Assembly: GCA_963715455.1 (NCBI GenBank)
Contig: OY970245.1
Location: forward strand, 1,488,001 to 1,552,000
Reading direction: 5' to 3'
Origin: VRUE01 sp963715455
Lineage (GTDB): Bacteria; Actinomycetota; Thermoleophilia; Solirubrobacterales; 70-9
Length of the DNA stretch: 64,000 nt
Below are positions 25,570-34,307 of this stretch, piece after piece. The position numbers and the translations under genes are program-made. The stretch's first letter is position 1. Each line of letters starts with the position of its first letter. The notes beneath the pieces were generated by a model. It saw only the letters and a list, made by a program, of their open reading frames with translations, was not told the DNA's origin and did no database searches.

Positions 25570-26836
25570 CTGGTCCGAGCGTCGCCTGCACTTCATCGGC
25601 ATCGGCGGGGCCGGGATGAGCGGCTTGGCGCTGGTCTGCGCCGAGCTTGGCGCAATCGTGACGGGCAGCGACCGGGCTGACTCTTCTTATATGGAGCGTC
25701 TGCGTGCAGCGGGGCTTGAACCCATCGTCGGCCACGACGCCGCCAACCTGCCCGAGCACGTCGAGGTCGTCGTCTCGACCGCGATTGCCGCGGACAACCC
25801 AGAGCTGACACTTGCCCGCGAGCGCGGCGCCAAAGTCATCCACAGGGGCGACCTGCTCGCCGAGCTCTGTGCCGAGAAGCGGCTGATCGCCGTCGCCGGC
25901 ACGCACGGCAAGACGACGACGACGGCGATGATCGTTTGGGCGCTGCGCGGCATCGGCGCCGATCCGGCCTTCTTCGTCGGCGGCGAGGTGCCGGGGTTGG
26001 GGCCGGGGGGCGAGGCGGCCAATGCCGGCTGGGGTGGCGGCGAGTGGGTGGTGGCCGAGGCTGACGAGAGCGATGGCAGCTTCCTGCGGCTAGACCCCGA
26101 TATCGCCGTCGTGACCAACATCGAGATGGACCACCACAGCCGCTGGGGCTCGATCGTCGAGTTGCGCGAGGCGTTCGCCGAGTTCTCCGCCAAGGCAAGG
26201 CAGGTGGTCGAGCCAGGGGAGATCGCCGAGATCGAGATCGAGCTCGCCGTGCCCGGTCAGCACAACCTCCTCAACGCCCGTACGGCCCTAACAGCGATTG
26301 GCTCGGCTGGCTTCGCGGTGGGCGCGGCGGCCAAGACCCTCGCTGACTTCCCCGGCGTGCATCGTCGGCTCGAGCTCAAGGGCGAGCGCAATGGCGCCCG
26401 CGTATACGACGACTACGCCCATCACCCGACCGAGGTGTGCGCCGCCCTCTCGGCTCTGCGCGAACTGCAGCCCGACCGCCTGATCGCCGTCTTCCAGCCT
26501 CATCTCTACTCACGTACCAAGGCCTTCGCTGAGCAGTTTGGCGCCGCTCTTGCCCTTGCCGACGAGGTGGTCGTGCTCGATGTCTACGCCGCCCGCGAGG
26601 AGCCGGTCGGCGAGCTTGCCGGGGTCAGCGGCCTGCAGGTGGCCCAGGCCGCCGCGGAGCGTATGGGGGGGAGGCGGGTCTGGTGGTTGCCGCAAGTGGA
26701 GTCGGCCGGCCGCTTGCTGGCTGAGCGCTTGGACCGCGCCTCGGAGGTCCCCGAGGGGCATTGGATGGTGGTGACAATCGGCGCCGGCGATGTCTTCAAG
26801 TTGGGCGAGGCGCTGGTCGGGGAGGCCCCCGGATGA
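25562..26836 (+). CDS. murC: UDP-MurNAc:L-alanine ligase MurC
   Basis: A 424-residue Mur ligase that starts stem-peptide synthesis. GIGGAGMSG at 13-21, P-loop AGTHGKTTT (112-120), EADESDGSF, VTNIEMDHH, and DDYAHHPTEV. The frame is open back to 25490, but ATG 25562 gives the family's usual start just before the Rossmann strand. The end overlaps murB by ATGA. Confidence 0.95.
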   Translation: MADWSERRLHFIGIGGAGMSGLALVCAELGAIVTGSDRADSSYMERLRAAGLEPIVGHDAANLPEHVEVVVSTAIAADNPELTLARERGAKVIHRGDLLAELCAEKRLIAVAGTHGKTTTTAMIVWALRGIGADPAFFVGGEVPGLGPGGEAANAGWGGGEWVVAEADESDGSFLRLDPDIAVVTNIEMDHHSRWGSIVELREAFAEFSAKARQVVEPGEIAEIEIELAVPGQHNLLNARTALTAIGSAGFAVGAAAKTLADFPGVHRRLELKGERNGARVYDDYAHHPTEVCAALSALRELQPDRLIAVFQPHLYSRTKAFAEQFGAALALADEVVVLDVYAAREEPVGELAGVSGLQVAQAAAERMGGRRVWWLPQVESAGRLLAERLDRASEVPEGHWMVVTIGAGDVFKLGEALVGEAPG

Positions 26837-27747
26837 GCCAGGTTCCCCCAGGAGCGGAGCGCGACTACTCGCTGGCCCGGCTGACCACGGTACGCACCGG
26901 CGGCGAGGCCGATTGGTTCGCGCGCCCGAGTACAGAGGCCGAGCTGCTCGAGCTGCTCGCCTTCGCCGAGGAGGAGGGCCTGGCGCTCGGTGTGGTCGGC
27001 TCAGGCTCCAACTTGCTCGTCGCCGACGAGGGCTTCCGCGGCTTGGCAATCAAGCTCGATGGTGAGCTGGCGAGGATCGAGCGCCAGGACGAGCGGCTGT
27101 TCTGCGGTGGTGGCGCCCGCTTGCCTTCGGCCTCAGCTAAGGCGGCAGGTTGGGGTCTGGCAGGGCTCGAGTTTGGCGTCAACATTCCGGGTACCGCGGG
27201 TGGCGCCGTGCGGATGAATGCCAACGCCTATGGTGGCCAGCTGGCCGAGGTGCTCGAGTGGGTTGATGTCTGCACGGCGGCCGGCCGAGACCGTCGCTCT
27301 CCCGAGCAGCTTGGCTTTGCCTACCGCAGCTCCAACCTCGGGCCGGGTGAGGTTGTCGCCCAGGCTTGCTTCCACCTGCGTCCCGACGATCCCGCCGCGA
27401 TCAAGGCGCGGCTCGAGGAGATGCGTGGCAAGCGCCGCGAGGCACAGCCCTCGGGAATCAAGACCTTTGGCTCGACCTTCAAGAACCCTGAAGACGAGCG
27501 CGCCGAGGGACGCAGTGCCGGCCAGCTACTCGAGGCGGCTGGTTGTCGCGGGTTGCGCCAAGGGGGGGCCCGCTTCTCCGAGAAGCACGCCAACTTCGTC
27601 GAGAACCTCGGTGAAGCGACCACCGCCGATGTGCTCGAGCTGATGGCCGCCGGCCGGCGTCGCGTGCAGGAGCGCTTCGGTGTGCTGCTCGAGCCGGAGG
27701 TACAGATCCTGGGGGAAGTGCGTTGGCCCGACGGCTGGGCGCGATGA
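26833..27747 (+). CDS. murB: UDP-N-acetylenolpyruvoylglucosamine reductase MurB
   Basis: A 304-residue FAD flavoprotein that reduces the enolpyruvyl group to make UDP-MurNAc. TTVRTGGEADWFARP, the FAD loop GSGSN (56-60), IPGTAGGAVRMNANAYGG, FAYRSSNLG, and the catalytic-serine block GSTFKNP; the short spacing after AYRSS suggests the type with the Tyr loop absent or reduced. ATG 26833 overlaps the murC stop. Confidence 0.94.
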   Translation: MSQVPPGAERDYSLARLTTVRTGGEADWFARPSTEAELLELLAFAEEEGLALGVVGSGSNLLVADEGFRGLAIKLDGELARIERQDERLFCGGGARLPSASAKAAGWGLAGLEFGVNIPGTAGGAVRMNANAYGGQLAEVLEWVDVCTAAGRDRRSPEQLGFAYRSSNLGPGEVVAQACFHLRPDDPAAIKARLEEMRGKRREAQPSGIKTFGSTFKNPEDERAEGRSAGQLLEAAGCRGLRQGGARFSEKHANFVENLGEATTADVLELMAAGRRRVQERFGVLLEPEVQILGEVRWPDGWAR

Positions 27748-28280
27748 GGCGGCTCTCCCGGGGGGTGATCGTGATCCTCGCCGTGATCATCATCGCCTTC
27801 GTCTACCAGCGCCTCTTCGGGGAGCAGACGGCCACGCCGCGTCTTGTCTCCAGCCAGCCAGTGGCGGTGATTGGCGGCGATTCCCCAGAGCCCTTGGCCG
27901 TTGCTGCCGACGGCACTGTGCTCGCTTGGTTCCCGGTGCCGGAGGAATCGAGCCTGCCGCGGCTACCGCTCGACGAGGCGCCCAAGGGCACTCGTGTGCA
28001 AGGCCCAATGCTCGAACAGGTCAAGGTCCTAGCTGCCGCTCCGGCAGACCTGCGTCCCTACGTAGCGACCAGCTACTACGGCGAGAGCGGAGTGGATGTC
28101 GAATTGACGACGGGGATCGAACTGCGCTTCGGCAACGCCGGGCAAGCAGCCCGCAAGTGGAAAGCCGCAGCTGCCGTGTTGGCGGATCCTTCGGTAACCA
28201 GCCTCGATTATGTAAACCTGCACGCTCCGAGCCACCCCGCCGTGGGTGGCTCTGGGCATACGCTTCCACCTGTTCCCTGA
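27744..28280 (+). CDS. ftsQ: FtsQ/DivIB-like division protein lacking an evident POTRA domain
   Basis: 178 residues. One membrane segment near the start (about 6-25, RGVIVILAVIIIAFVYQRLF) is followed after a short linker by a domain like the FtsQ beta domain: LAVAADGTVLAWFPVPEE, LPRLPLDEAP, VELTTGIELRFGNAGQAARKWKAA and DYVNLHAPSHPAVG. The ~70-residue POTRA domain normally lying between anchor and beta domain is not seen. ATG 27744 overlaps the murB TGA. Position (murB-ftsQ-ftsZ) supports the call. Confidence 0.8.
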   Translation: MRRLSRGVIVILAVIIIAFVYQRLFGEQTATPRLVSSQPVAVIGGDSPEPLAVAADGTVLAWFPVPEESSLPRLPLDEAPKGTRVQGPMLEQVKVLAAAPADLRPYVATSYYGESGVDVELTTGIELRFGNAGQAARKWKAAAAVLADPSVTSLDYVNLHAPSHPAVGGSGHTLPPVP

Positions 28281-28360
28281 ACCCTCGACCGCAGGGTTAG
28301 CCCCAGGAAACTCTCAAGTAGCCCTTTAGAGTTCTGCCTTGCAGGATGCCGCCCGACCGT

Positions 28361-28389
28361 TTGACAGACCTCGCGAAATACCCTACGTT
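28361..28389 (+). promoter_or_regulatory. ftsZ promoter
   Basis: A perfect TTGACA (28361-28366), 17 bases, then TACGTT (28384-28389), the strongest sigma-70-like promoter seen in the window. It leaves a leader of about 115 bases before ftsZ. GGAG-like sequence lies at 28494-28498 and 28507-28510. Confidence 0.75.
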
Positions 28390-28510
28390 GAGCGCAATTT
28401 CCGTGGTTAAGGCGTACCCTTGAACCTTCAAGCATTGCTGTAGCTTCGGACGGAACAAAGGCTCAACTCAAACGCTGACTCCCTGGGTCGGTGGCTGGAG
28501 AAATCGGGAG

Positions 28511-29590
28511 ATGGAATCCACATACCTCGCGGTGATCAAGGTGGTCGGCGCAGGCGGCGGCGGTACTAACGCTGTCAGCCGCATGGTCGATGCCGGTATC
28601 CGTGGCGTCGAGTTCGTCGCCGTCAACACGGACGCCCAGGCCCTCCAGGCCTGCGACGCCGACATCAAGCTCTCGATCGGCCAGGAGCTGACCCGCGGCC
28701 TCGGTGCCGGCGGCAATCCCGAGGTCGGGGCAGGCGCGGCGGCGGAGAGCCGCGACGAGATCAAGGAGGCGCTGAAGGGCGCCGACATGGTCTTCGTCAC
28801 CGCGGGCGAGGGCGGCGGCACGGGCACCGGCTCGGCGCCGGTGATCGCCGAGATCGCCAAGGAAGAGATCGGCGCGCTGACCGTGGGTGCGGTGACCAAG
28901 CCCTTCGAGTTCGAGGGCAAACGGCGCATGCAGCAGGCGCTCGAGGGCATCGAGAAGCTGCGCAACAACGTCGACACCCTGATCATCGTCCCCAACGAGA
29001 AGCTGCTGCAGGCGGTCGAGCGGCGCACCAGCGTGCTCGAGGCCTTCCGCCAGGCCGACGACATCCTGCGCCAGGGCGTGCAGGGCATCACCGACCTGAT
29101 CACGATCCCCGGCCTGATCAACCTCGACTTCGCCGACGTGCGCACGATCATGCGCGACGCCGGCTCGGCCCTGATGGGCGTCGGCTCCGCCTCTGGCGAG
29201 GCCCGCGCTCTCGACGCCGCCAAGGCGGCGATCACCTCGCCGCTGATCGAGGAGTCGATCAAGGGTGCGACGGGAATGCTGCTCAATATCACCGGCCCCG
29301 AGGACCTCGGTCTCTTCGAGGTCAACGAGGCGGCCCAGCTGGTCCAGGCCGAGGCCGACGACAACGCCAACATCATCTTCGGCTCGGTTGTCGACCAGTC
29401 GATGCGCGATGAGGTGCGGGTGACGGTGATCGCCACCGGCTTTGAGGGCTTCGAGTTGCTCGCCCGCTCGCCGCAGCGGGTGCGGCGCCGTTACGAGAGC
29501 AAACCGCGGATCTCCGCTGAGGACACTGACATTCGCAAACTGCGGGTCTCGGACGACGACATCGACGTTCCCGGCTTTCTCAAGGAATAA
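28511..29590 (+). CDS. ftsZ: cell division GTPase FtsZ
   Basis: A 359-residue tubulin homologue that forms the Z ring. Tubulin signature GGGTGTG at 101-107, T7 loop NLDFAD at 204-209, NTDAQAL, and the conserved C-terminal peptide DDDIDVPGFLKE (348-359) which binds membrane anchors. The linker before that peptide is very short. It has its own strong promoter and is followed by a 23-base inverted repeat. Confidence 0.97.
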   Translation: MESTYLAVIKVVGAGGGGTNAVSRMVDAGIRGVEFVAVNTDAQALQACDADIKLSIGQELTRGLGAGGNPEVGAGAAAESRDEIKEALKGADMVFVTAGEGGGTGTGSAPVIAEIAKEEIGALTVGAVTKPFEFEGKRRMQQALEGIEKLRNNVDTLIIVPNEKLLQAVERRTSVLEAFRQADDILRQGVQGITDLITIPGLINLDFADVRTIMRDAGSALMGVGSASGEARALDAAKAAITSPLIEESIKGATGMLLNITGPEDLGLFEVNEAAQLVQAEADDNANIIFGSVVDQSMRDEVRVTVIATGFEGFELLARSPQRVRRRYESKPRISAEDTDIRKLRVSDDDIDVPGFLKE

Positions 29591-29606
29591 CTCTCGACGG
29601 GTGGAT

Positions 29607-29674
29607 GGGGCTATTGACTGCCCCTCCTCCCGCCGCTTCGCGGGAGTTCGTGAGGAGGGGCAGTCAATAGCCCC
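29607..29674. terminator. 23-base perfect inverted repeat after ftsZ
   Basis: Arms 29607-29629 and 29652-29674 match perfectly; an inner GC stem (29629-29633 with 29640-29644) sits around CGCTTC. It lies 17 bases after the ftsZ stop and 37 bases before gcvT. Likely a terminator; no U-tract. Confidence 0.7.
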
Positions 29675-29710
29675 TCTACAGGGTCGCTAGGCAATAGCCT
29701 TGCGCGTCCT

Positions 29711-30784
29711 GTGAGCTCTCGTCGCACCCCCCTCTACCCCCAGCATGTCGAGCTGGGGGCGAAGCTTGTTGATTTCGCGGGGTGGGAGATGCCCGTTCAG
29801 TACGAGGGGATCAAGGAGGAGCATTCGGCTGTCAGGACGCATGCTGGGATGTTCGATGTGTCGCACATGGGGGAGGTCGAGGTTGAGGGGCCGGGGGCAC
29901 TCGCTTTCTTGCAGCGGGTGCTTTCCAATGATCTGGCGAAGATCGAGCTTGGGGGGGCGCAGTACTCGTGTCTTTGCAATGAGACGGGTGGGGTGCTTGA
30001 CGACCTCTTTGCCTATCGGCTGGGCGGGGATCGATATCTGCTGGTCACCAACTCGGCCAATCACGAGGCCGACCTCGCTTGGCTCGGTCGCTGGAGCCGT
30101 GGGTTCGACGTCGCCGTGCGGGACGTTGCCGATCGCTACGCGATGCTTGCCGTGCAGGGGCCGCACGCGCGGGGGATCGTCGCGCGCACCCTTGGCATCG
30201 AGCTGCCGCCGCGCATGCGGGTCGCCACGGTTCGCGTCGGCAACCGCCCGGCGCTCGCTTGCGGCACCGGCTACACCGGCGAGGACGGGGTCGAGCTCTT
30301 GATCGACCCCGAGGTGGCGCCGGCGATCTGGGCCGAGCTGCTCGACGCCGGCGTCGTCCCCTGCGGGCTCGGTGCGCGCGACACGCTGCGGCTCGAGGTC
30401 TGCTTCCACCTGCACGGCAACGACCTCACCCCGGAGCGCAACCCGATCGAGGCGGGTCTCGGCTGGTGTTGCGCTGAGCAGACCGGCTTTGTCGGCGCCG
30501 AGGCAGTCGCCGAGGCGCGGCGCGCGGGCACCGCCGAGAGGCTGGCGCCATTCGAGATCGAGGGCGCTGGCATACCCCGTCAGGGCAACCCGGTGCTGGT
30601 CGAAGGGGAGTCGGCCGGCTTGGTCACCAGCGGGACCTTCTCTCCCTCGCTAGAACGTGGCATCGGCATGGCCTACGTGCGCGCCGAGCTGGCCGAGCCC
30701 GGCACCGCGCTGGAGATCGACGTGCGCGGCAAGCGGCGTGCCGCCCGGGTAGCTTCCAAGCCCCTCTATAAGAGGGCGTCGTGA
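29711..30784 (+). CDS. gcvT: glycine cleavage T protein (aminomethyltransferase)
   Basis: A 357-residue tetrahydrofolate-dependent enzyme releasing ammonia from the aminomethyl-lipoyl arm of GcvH. PLYPQHVELGAKLVDFAGWEMP at the start, HAGMFDVSHMGE, SLTNS-type LVTNSANHEAD, GYTGEDGVELL, ARDTLRLEVCFHLHG, and the end block GSFSPSL-like GTFSPSLERGIGMAYV. GTG 29711. First gene of a complete glycine cleavage set. Its stop codon lies in the arm of a hairpin. Confidence 0.95.
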   Translation: MSSRRTPLYPQHVELGAKLVDFAGWEMPVQYEGIKEEHSAVRTHAGMFDVSHMGEVEVEGPGALAFLQRVLSNDLAKIELGGAQYSCLCNETGGVLDDLFAYRLGGDRYLLVTNSANHEADLAWLGRWSRGFDVAVRDVADRYAMLAVQGPHARGIVARTLGIELPPRMRVATVRVGNRPALACGTGYTGEDGVELLIDPEVAPAIWAELLDAGVVPCGLGARDTLRLEVCFHLHGNDLTPERNPIEAGLGWCCAEQTGFVGAEAVAEARRAGTAERLAPFEIEGAGIPRQGNPVLVEGESAGLVTSGTFSPSLERGIGMAYVRAELAEPGTALEIDVRGKRRAARVASKPLYKRAS

Positions 30785-30882
30785 AATGATCGCGGCCCGA
30801 ATGAGGCCGAATGACGCTGCGCGGATACGCCCCGCTTGGTCATCGGCCTCCTCGGACTCACGCTAATTTCACGACGCCCTCT
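30771..30882. terminator. 17-base perfect inverted repeat spanning the gcvT stop and gcvH leader
   Basis: Arms 30771-30787 (covering the gcvT stop) and 30866-30882 (9 bases before the gcvH SD) are perfect. Inside, GAGGCCGAATGAC and GTCATCGGCCTC pair again with one bulge. It could stabilise the upstream mRNA or modulate gcvH translation. Confidence 0.55.
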
Positions 30883-30892
30883 ACCGGAAAGG

Positions 30893-31294
30893 ATGACCTT
30901 GGCCGACGCGCACTATCCCGATGAGCTGCTCTACCACGACCAGCACGACTGGGCCCGGCTTGACGGTGACGAGCACGCCGTCTTCGGCATCACCTGGTAT
31001 GCACAGGACAGCCTCGGCGAGGTCGTCTTCTACGACCCGCCCGAGGTCGGCGACACGGTCGACAAGGACCAGACCTACGCCGAGGTCGAGTCGGTCAAGG
31101 CGGTCTCCGACGTGATCGCGCCGCTCTCCGGTGAGGTGACCGCGGTCAACGAGGCCCTGGTCGACGCGCCAGAGCAGATCAACGAGGACCCTTACGGCGA
31201 GGGCTGGCTGGTCAAGGTCAAGCTCAGCCACCCGAATGAGGCCGAGCAGCTGCTCGGCGCGGCGGAATACCGCAAGCTGCTGGAAAACTCCTAG
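30893..31294 (+). CDS. gcvH: glycine cleavage H protein (lipoyl carrier)
   Basis: A 133-residue carrier of the lipoyl arm shared by P, T and L proteins. The lipoylated lysine is K69 in EVESVKAVSD; typical blocks are HDWARLDGDEHAVFGITWYA, GEVVFYDPP and NEDPYGEGWLVK. ATG 30893 has a GGAAAGG site just upstream and is preferred over the open frame extending to 30836, which is hairpin sequence. Confidence 0.95.
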   Translation: MTLADAHYPDELLYHDQHDWARLDGDEHAVFGITWYAQDSLGEVVFYDPPEVGDTVDKDQTYAEVESVKAVSDVIAPLSGEVTAVNEALVDAPEQINEDPYGEGWLVKVKLSHPNEAEQLLGAAEYRKLLENS

Positions 31295-31318
31295 CCAGGG
31301 TGCGCCCACCAGCTTGCG

Positions 31319-31324
31319 TAGCCT
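31319..31324 (+). promoter_or_regulatory. -10 element TAGCCT, leaderless start of gcvPA
   Basis: TAGCCT, seven bases, GTG 31332. This supports the GTG start and an internal promoter for the gcvPA-gcvPB pair. Confidence 0.5.
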
Positions 31325-31331
31325 TCAGCGG

Positions 31332-32735
31332 GTGACGCGCTACACCTCCGCCACGCCCGCCGACCGGGCCGAGATGCTTGCCGCGATCGGCATCGAGTCG
31401 GTCGACGAGCTCTTTGCGCAGGTGCCCGAGTCGCTGCGCCTCGGCCGTCCGCTGGAGCTGCTGGCGGGGATGAGCGAGGCCCAGGTCTACGAGCGGCTGG
31501 CGGCGCTCGCCGCGAGTAACGCGGACGCCGAAGAGCAGGTCTGCTTCGTCGGCGCGGGGATGTACGACCACTACGTGCCGGCGATCGTCGACGCGATCAC
31601 CCAGCGCTCCGAGTTCCTCACCCCCTACACGCCCTACCAGCCGGAGATCTCCCAAGGGGGGCTGCAGGTGATGTTCGAGTTCCAGACGGCGATGTCGGAG
31701 CTGACCGGGTTGCCGGTCTCCAACGCCGGTCTCTACGAGGGACCCTCCTCGGTCCCCTCCGCCGGCTACCTGGCGATGGCGGCGACCAAGCGGCGCCGCT
31801 TCGTCGTCTCACGCGGCCTGCATCCGCACAGCCGCGAGGCGCTCGCCACCTACGCGGTCGGCTTCGGCGCCGAGCTGGTTGAGGTCGGGTTGAGCGACGG
31901 GGAGACCGACGCCGAGGCGCTGACTGCGGCCGTTGACGGAGAGACGGCGGCGGTCTTCCTGCAGAGCCCCAACTTCCTCGGTGCGGTCGAGCGGGTCGAG
32001 GCGCTCGGCACGGCGGCCAAGCAACACGGCGCGCTGCTCGTCGTCGCCACCGACCCGATGACGCTGGGCGTGCTCAAGCCGCCCGGTGAGCAGGGCGCCG
32101 ACATCGCCCTCGGCGAGGGCCAGCCGCTCGGCAACCGGCTCGACTTCGGCGGTCCCTCGTTCGGCTTCTTCTGCGCCACCGGGGAGCAGATCCGGCGCAT
32201 GCCGGGGCGCATCGCGGGGGAAACCGATGACGTCGACGGACGGCGTGGCTTCGTCCTCGCCCTGCAGACGCGCGAGCAGCACATCCGCCGCGAGAAGGCG
32301 ACCCACAACATCTGCACCGCCCAGGCGCTCAACGCGCTGGGGGCGATGGTCCACCTCGCCTGGCTGGGGCGCGAGGGCTACCGTGAGCTGGGCGAGCTGC
32401 TCGTGCGGCGCACGGCCTACGCGCGCCAGCGGCTCGCCGCGGTCGAGGGGATCGAACTGCTGCACAGCGCACCGGTGGCGCGCGAGTTCGCCATTCGCCT
32501 CGACGCCCCCGTCGATGCGGTGCTCGAGCATTGTGCCGAGCACGGCATCGCCGCCGGCTACCCGCTGGGGCGTGAGTACCCCGAGTACGAGGACGGCCTG
32601 TTGGTGGCGATCACCGAGCGCCGCACCCGCGCCCAGATAGACGCGCTCGCCGAGGCGCTTGACGACGCGATTCAAGCCGAGCGGGACGACTTTTCCGTCA
32701 TATCCACGGAAAAGTCGTCCCAGGGGGTCGGCTGA
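31332..32735 (+). CDS. gcvPA: glycine dehydrogenase (decarboxylating) subunit 1, GcvPA
   Basis: A 467-residue half of the two-subunit P protein. RYTSATPADRAEMLAAIG start, GAGMYDHYVPAIV, FLTPYTPYQPEISQGGLQ, FQTAMSELTGLPVSNAGLYEGPS, GGPSFGFFC, and the QTREQHIRREKATHNICTAQ end block. With GcvPB it decarboxylates glycine onto lipoyl-GcvH. The C-terminal ~16 residues are encoded by a perfect inverted repeat (32683-32721) and look non-conserved. The stop shares a base with the gcvPB ATG. Confidence 0.95.
   Translation: MTRYTSATPADRAEMLAAIGIESVDELFAQVPESLRLGRPLELLAGMSEAQVYERLAALAASNADAEEQVCFVGAGMYDHYVPAIVDAITQRSEFLTPYTPYQPEISQGGLQVMFEFQTAMSELTGLPVSNAGLYEGPSSVPSAGYLAMAATKRRRFVVSRGLHPHSREALATYAVGFGAELVEVGLSDGETDAEALTAAVDGETAAVFLQSPNFLGAVERVEALGTAAKQHGALLVVATDPMTLGVLKPPGEQGADIALGEGQPLGNRLDFGGPSFGFFCATGEQIRRMPGRIAGETDDVDGRRGFVLALQTREQHIRREKATHNICTAQALNALGAMVHLAWLGREGYRELGELLVRRTAYARQRLAAVEGIELLHSAPVAREFAIRLDAPVDAVLEHCAEHGIAAGYPLGREYPEYEDGLLVAITERRTRAQIDALAEALDDAIQAERDDFSVISTEKSSQGVG
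32683..32721. repeat. 16-base perfect inverted repeat inside the gcvPA 3' end
   Basis: Arms 32683-32698 and 32706-32721 are perfect with a 7-base loop (CATATCC). It lies in coding sequence, ending 11 bases before the gcvPA stop. It encodes the extreme C-terminus. It may attenuate read-through to gcvPB or stabilise the upstream part of the message. Confidence 0.7.
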
Positions 32736-34258
32736 TGGTCCTCCAGGAGACCCCGATGCAGCGCGAACGGGCGCAGACGATCTACGAGAAATCGCAGCCC
32801 GGGCGGCGCGCCGCCGTGCTGCCGGACGCCGAAGTTCCCGAGCCACCGCTGGAGGAGCTGATCCCGGCCGAGCTCTTGCGCGACGAGCCGCCGCGCCTGC
32901 CCGAGGTCGCCGAGCCGGAGATCGTCCGCCACTACAACAAGCTCTCGCGGCGCAACTTCGACCTCGACTCGGGCTTCTACCCGCTCGGCTCCTGCACTAT
33001 GAAGCACAACCCGCGGCTCAACGAGCGGGTCGCGGCCCTACCCGGCCACGCCCGCCTGCACCCGGCGCAGGACCCCAAGCGCGCCCAGGGCGCGCTGGAG
33101 CTGATGTGGCTGCTGCAGGAGTCGCTGGCCGAGATCTGTGGCCTGCCCCATGTCAGCCTGCAGCCTTCGGCCGGCTCACACGGTGAGCTCGCCGGCCTGC
33201 TGCTGACCCGGGCCTTCCACGCCGACCGCGGCGAAGAGCGCAGCAAGGTGCTGGCCCCGGACACCTCGCACGGCACCAACCCGGCCTCGGTGACGATGGC
33301 CGGCTACGAGGTGATCAAGGTCGCCACCAACGAGCGCGGCGGCGTGGAGATGGACGACTTGCGGGCGAAGATCGACGAGGACCCGGGCCAGGTCGCCTGC
33401 CTGATGCTGACCAACCCCAACACGCTCGGCCTCTTCGACGAGAACATCGCCGAGATCGCCACCCTGATCCACGCCGCGGGGGGGACGCTCTACTACGACG
33501 GCGCCAACCTCAACGCGGTGATGGGCCACTCACGGCCCGGCGACATGGGCTTCGACATCGTCCACGTCAACCTGCACAAGTCCTTCAGCCAGCCGCACGG
33601 CGGTGGCGGGCCGGGAGCGGGACCGATCGCGGTCTCCGAGCGGATCGAGCCCTTCCTGCCGCGGCCCCAGGTGGTGCGCCGCGAGCGCACGATCGGTGAC
33701 GGGCCGCGCTTCGACCTCGATCACGAGCGGCCCAAGTCGATCGGCCGGCTGCGCGGCTTCCAGGGCAACTTCGGCGTCTTCGTGCGCTCCTACGCCTACA
33801 TCCTCAGTCTCGGCGCCGATGGCCTGGCCGAGGCCTCCGAGACGGCAGTGCTCAACGCCAATTACCTCAAGGCGCGACTCGCCGAGGGACGGGCGGGGGA
33901 GCACCTACCGGTCGCCTTCGACCGCCACTGCATGCACGAGTTCGTCCTCTCGGGCAAGCCGATGAAGAGAGAGCTCGGCCTCGCCACCCTCGACCTGGCC
34001 AAGCGCCTGCTCGATTTCGGCTTCCACCCGCCGACCGTCTACTTCCCACTGCTGGTCGAGGAGGCGCTGATGATCGAGCCGACCGAGACCGAGACCAAGG
34101 AGAGCCTCGACGCCTTCGCCGAGGCGATCGAGCAGATCCTCACCGAGGCCGAGTCCGATTCCGATGTTGCCAAGCAGGCTCCCTACACAACCCCCGTGCG
34201 CCGCCTCGACGAGGTCAAGGCGACTCGTAGGCCAGTGGTCCGTCAGGCGTTCTCTTAG
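32735..34258 (+). CDS. gcvPB: glycine dehydrogenase (decarboxylating) subunit 2, GcvPB
   Basis: A 507-residue PLP-bearing half of the P protein. Blocks: FYPLGSCTMKHNP, QPSAGSHGELAGLL, DTSHGTNPASVTMAGY, LTNPNTLGLFD, YYDGANLNAVMG, and the PLP lysine K282 in VNLHKSFSQPHGGGGPG. The end RHCMHEFVLS and HPPTVYFPL are standard. ATG 32735 overlaps the gcvPA stop by one base. Confidence 0.96.
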   Translation: MVLQETPMQRERAQTIYEKSQPGRRAAVLPDAEVPEPPLEELIPAELLRDEPPRLPEVAEPEIVRHYNKLSRRNFDLDSGFYPLGSCTMKHNPRLNERVAALPGHARLHPAQDPKRAQGALELMWLLQESLAEICGLPHVSLQPSAGSHGELAGLLLTRAFHADRGEERSKVLAPDTSHGTNPASVTMAGYEVIKVATNERGGVEMDDLRAKIDEDPGQVACLMLTNPNTLGLFDENIAEIATLIHAAGGTLYYDGANLNAVMGHSRPGDMGFDIVHVNLHKSFSQPHGGGGPGAGPIAVSERIEPFLPRPQVVRRERTIGDGPRFDLDHERPKSIGRLRGFQGNFGVFVRSYAYILSLGADGLAEASETAVLNANYLKARLAEGRAGEHLPVAFDRHCMHEFVLSGKPMKRELGLATLDLAKRLLDFGFHPPTVYFPLLVEEALMIEPTETETKESLDAFAEAIEQILTEAESDSDVAKQAPYTTPVRRLDEVKATRRPVVRQAFS

Positions 34259-34266
34259 TACTTGGA

Positions 34267-34304
34267 TACGTTCTCAACGTAACGTTTGCTACGCTACAAC
34301 GTAG
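34267..34304. promoter_or_regulatory. overlapping palindromes before the AAA ATPase gene
   Basis: TACGTT-CTC-AACGTA (34267-34281), AACGT-A-ACGTT (34276-34286) and CTACG-N6-CGTAG (34289-34304) follow one another, all built on an ACGT/AACGTA core, and end 3 bases before the ATG at 34308. A -10-like TACGCT (34290-34295) lies within. This looks like an operator for a repressor. Confidence 0.5.
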
Positions 34305-34307
34305 TTA

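Noticed and set aside
29591..29710. Glycine riboswitch before gcvT
   Set aside because: The gap is almost wholly taken up by a simple perfect hairpin; there is no tandem aptamer-like structure.
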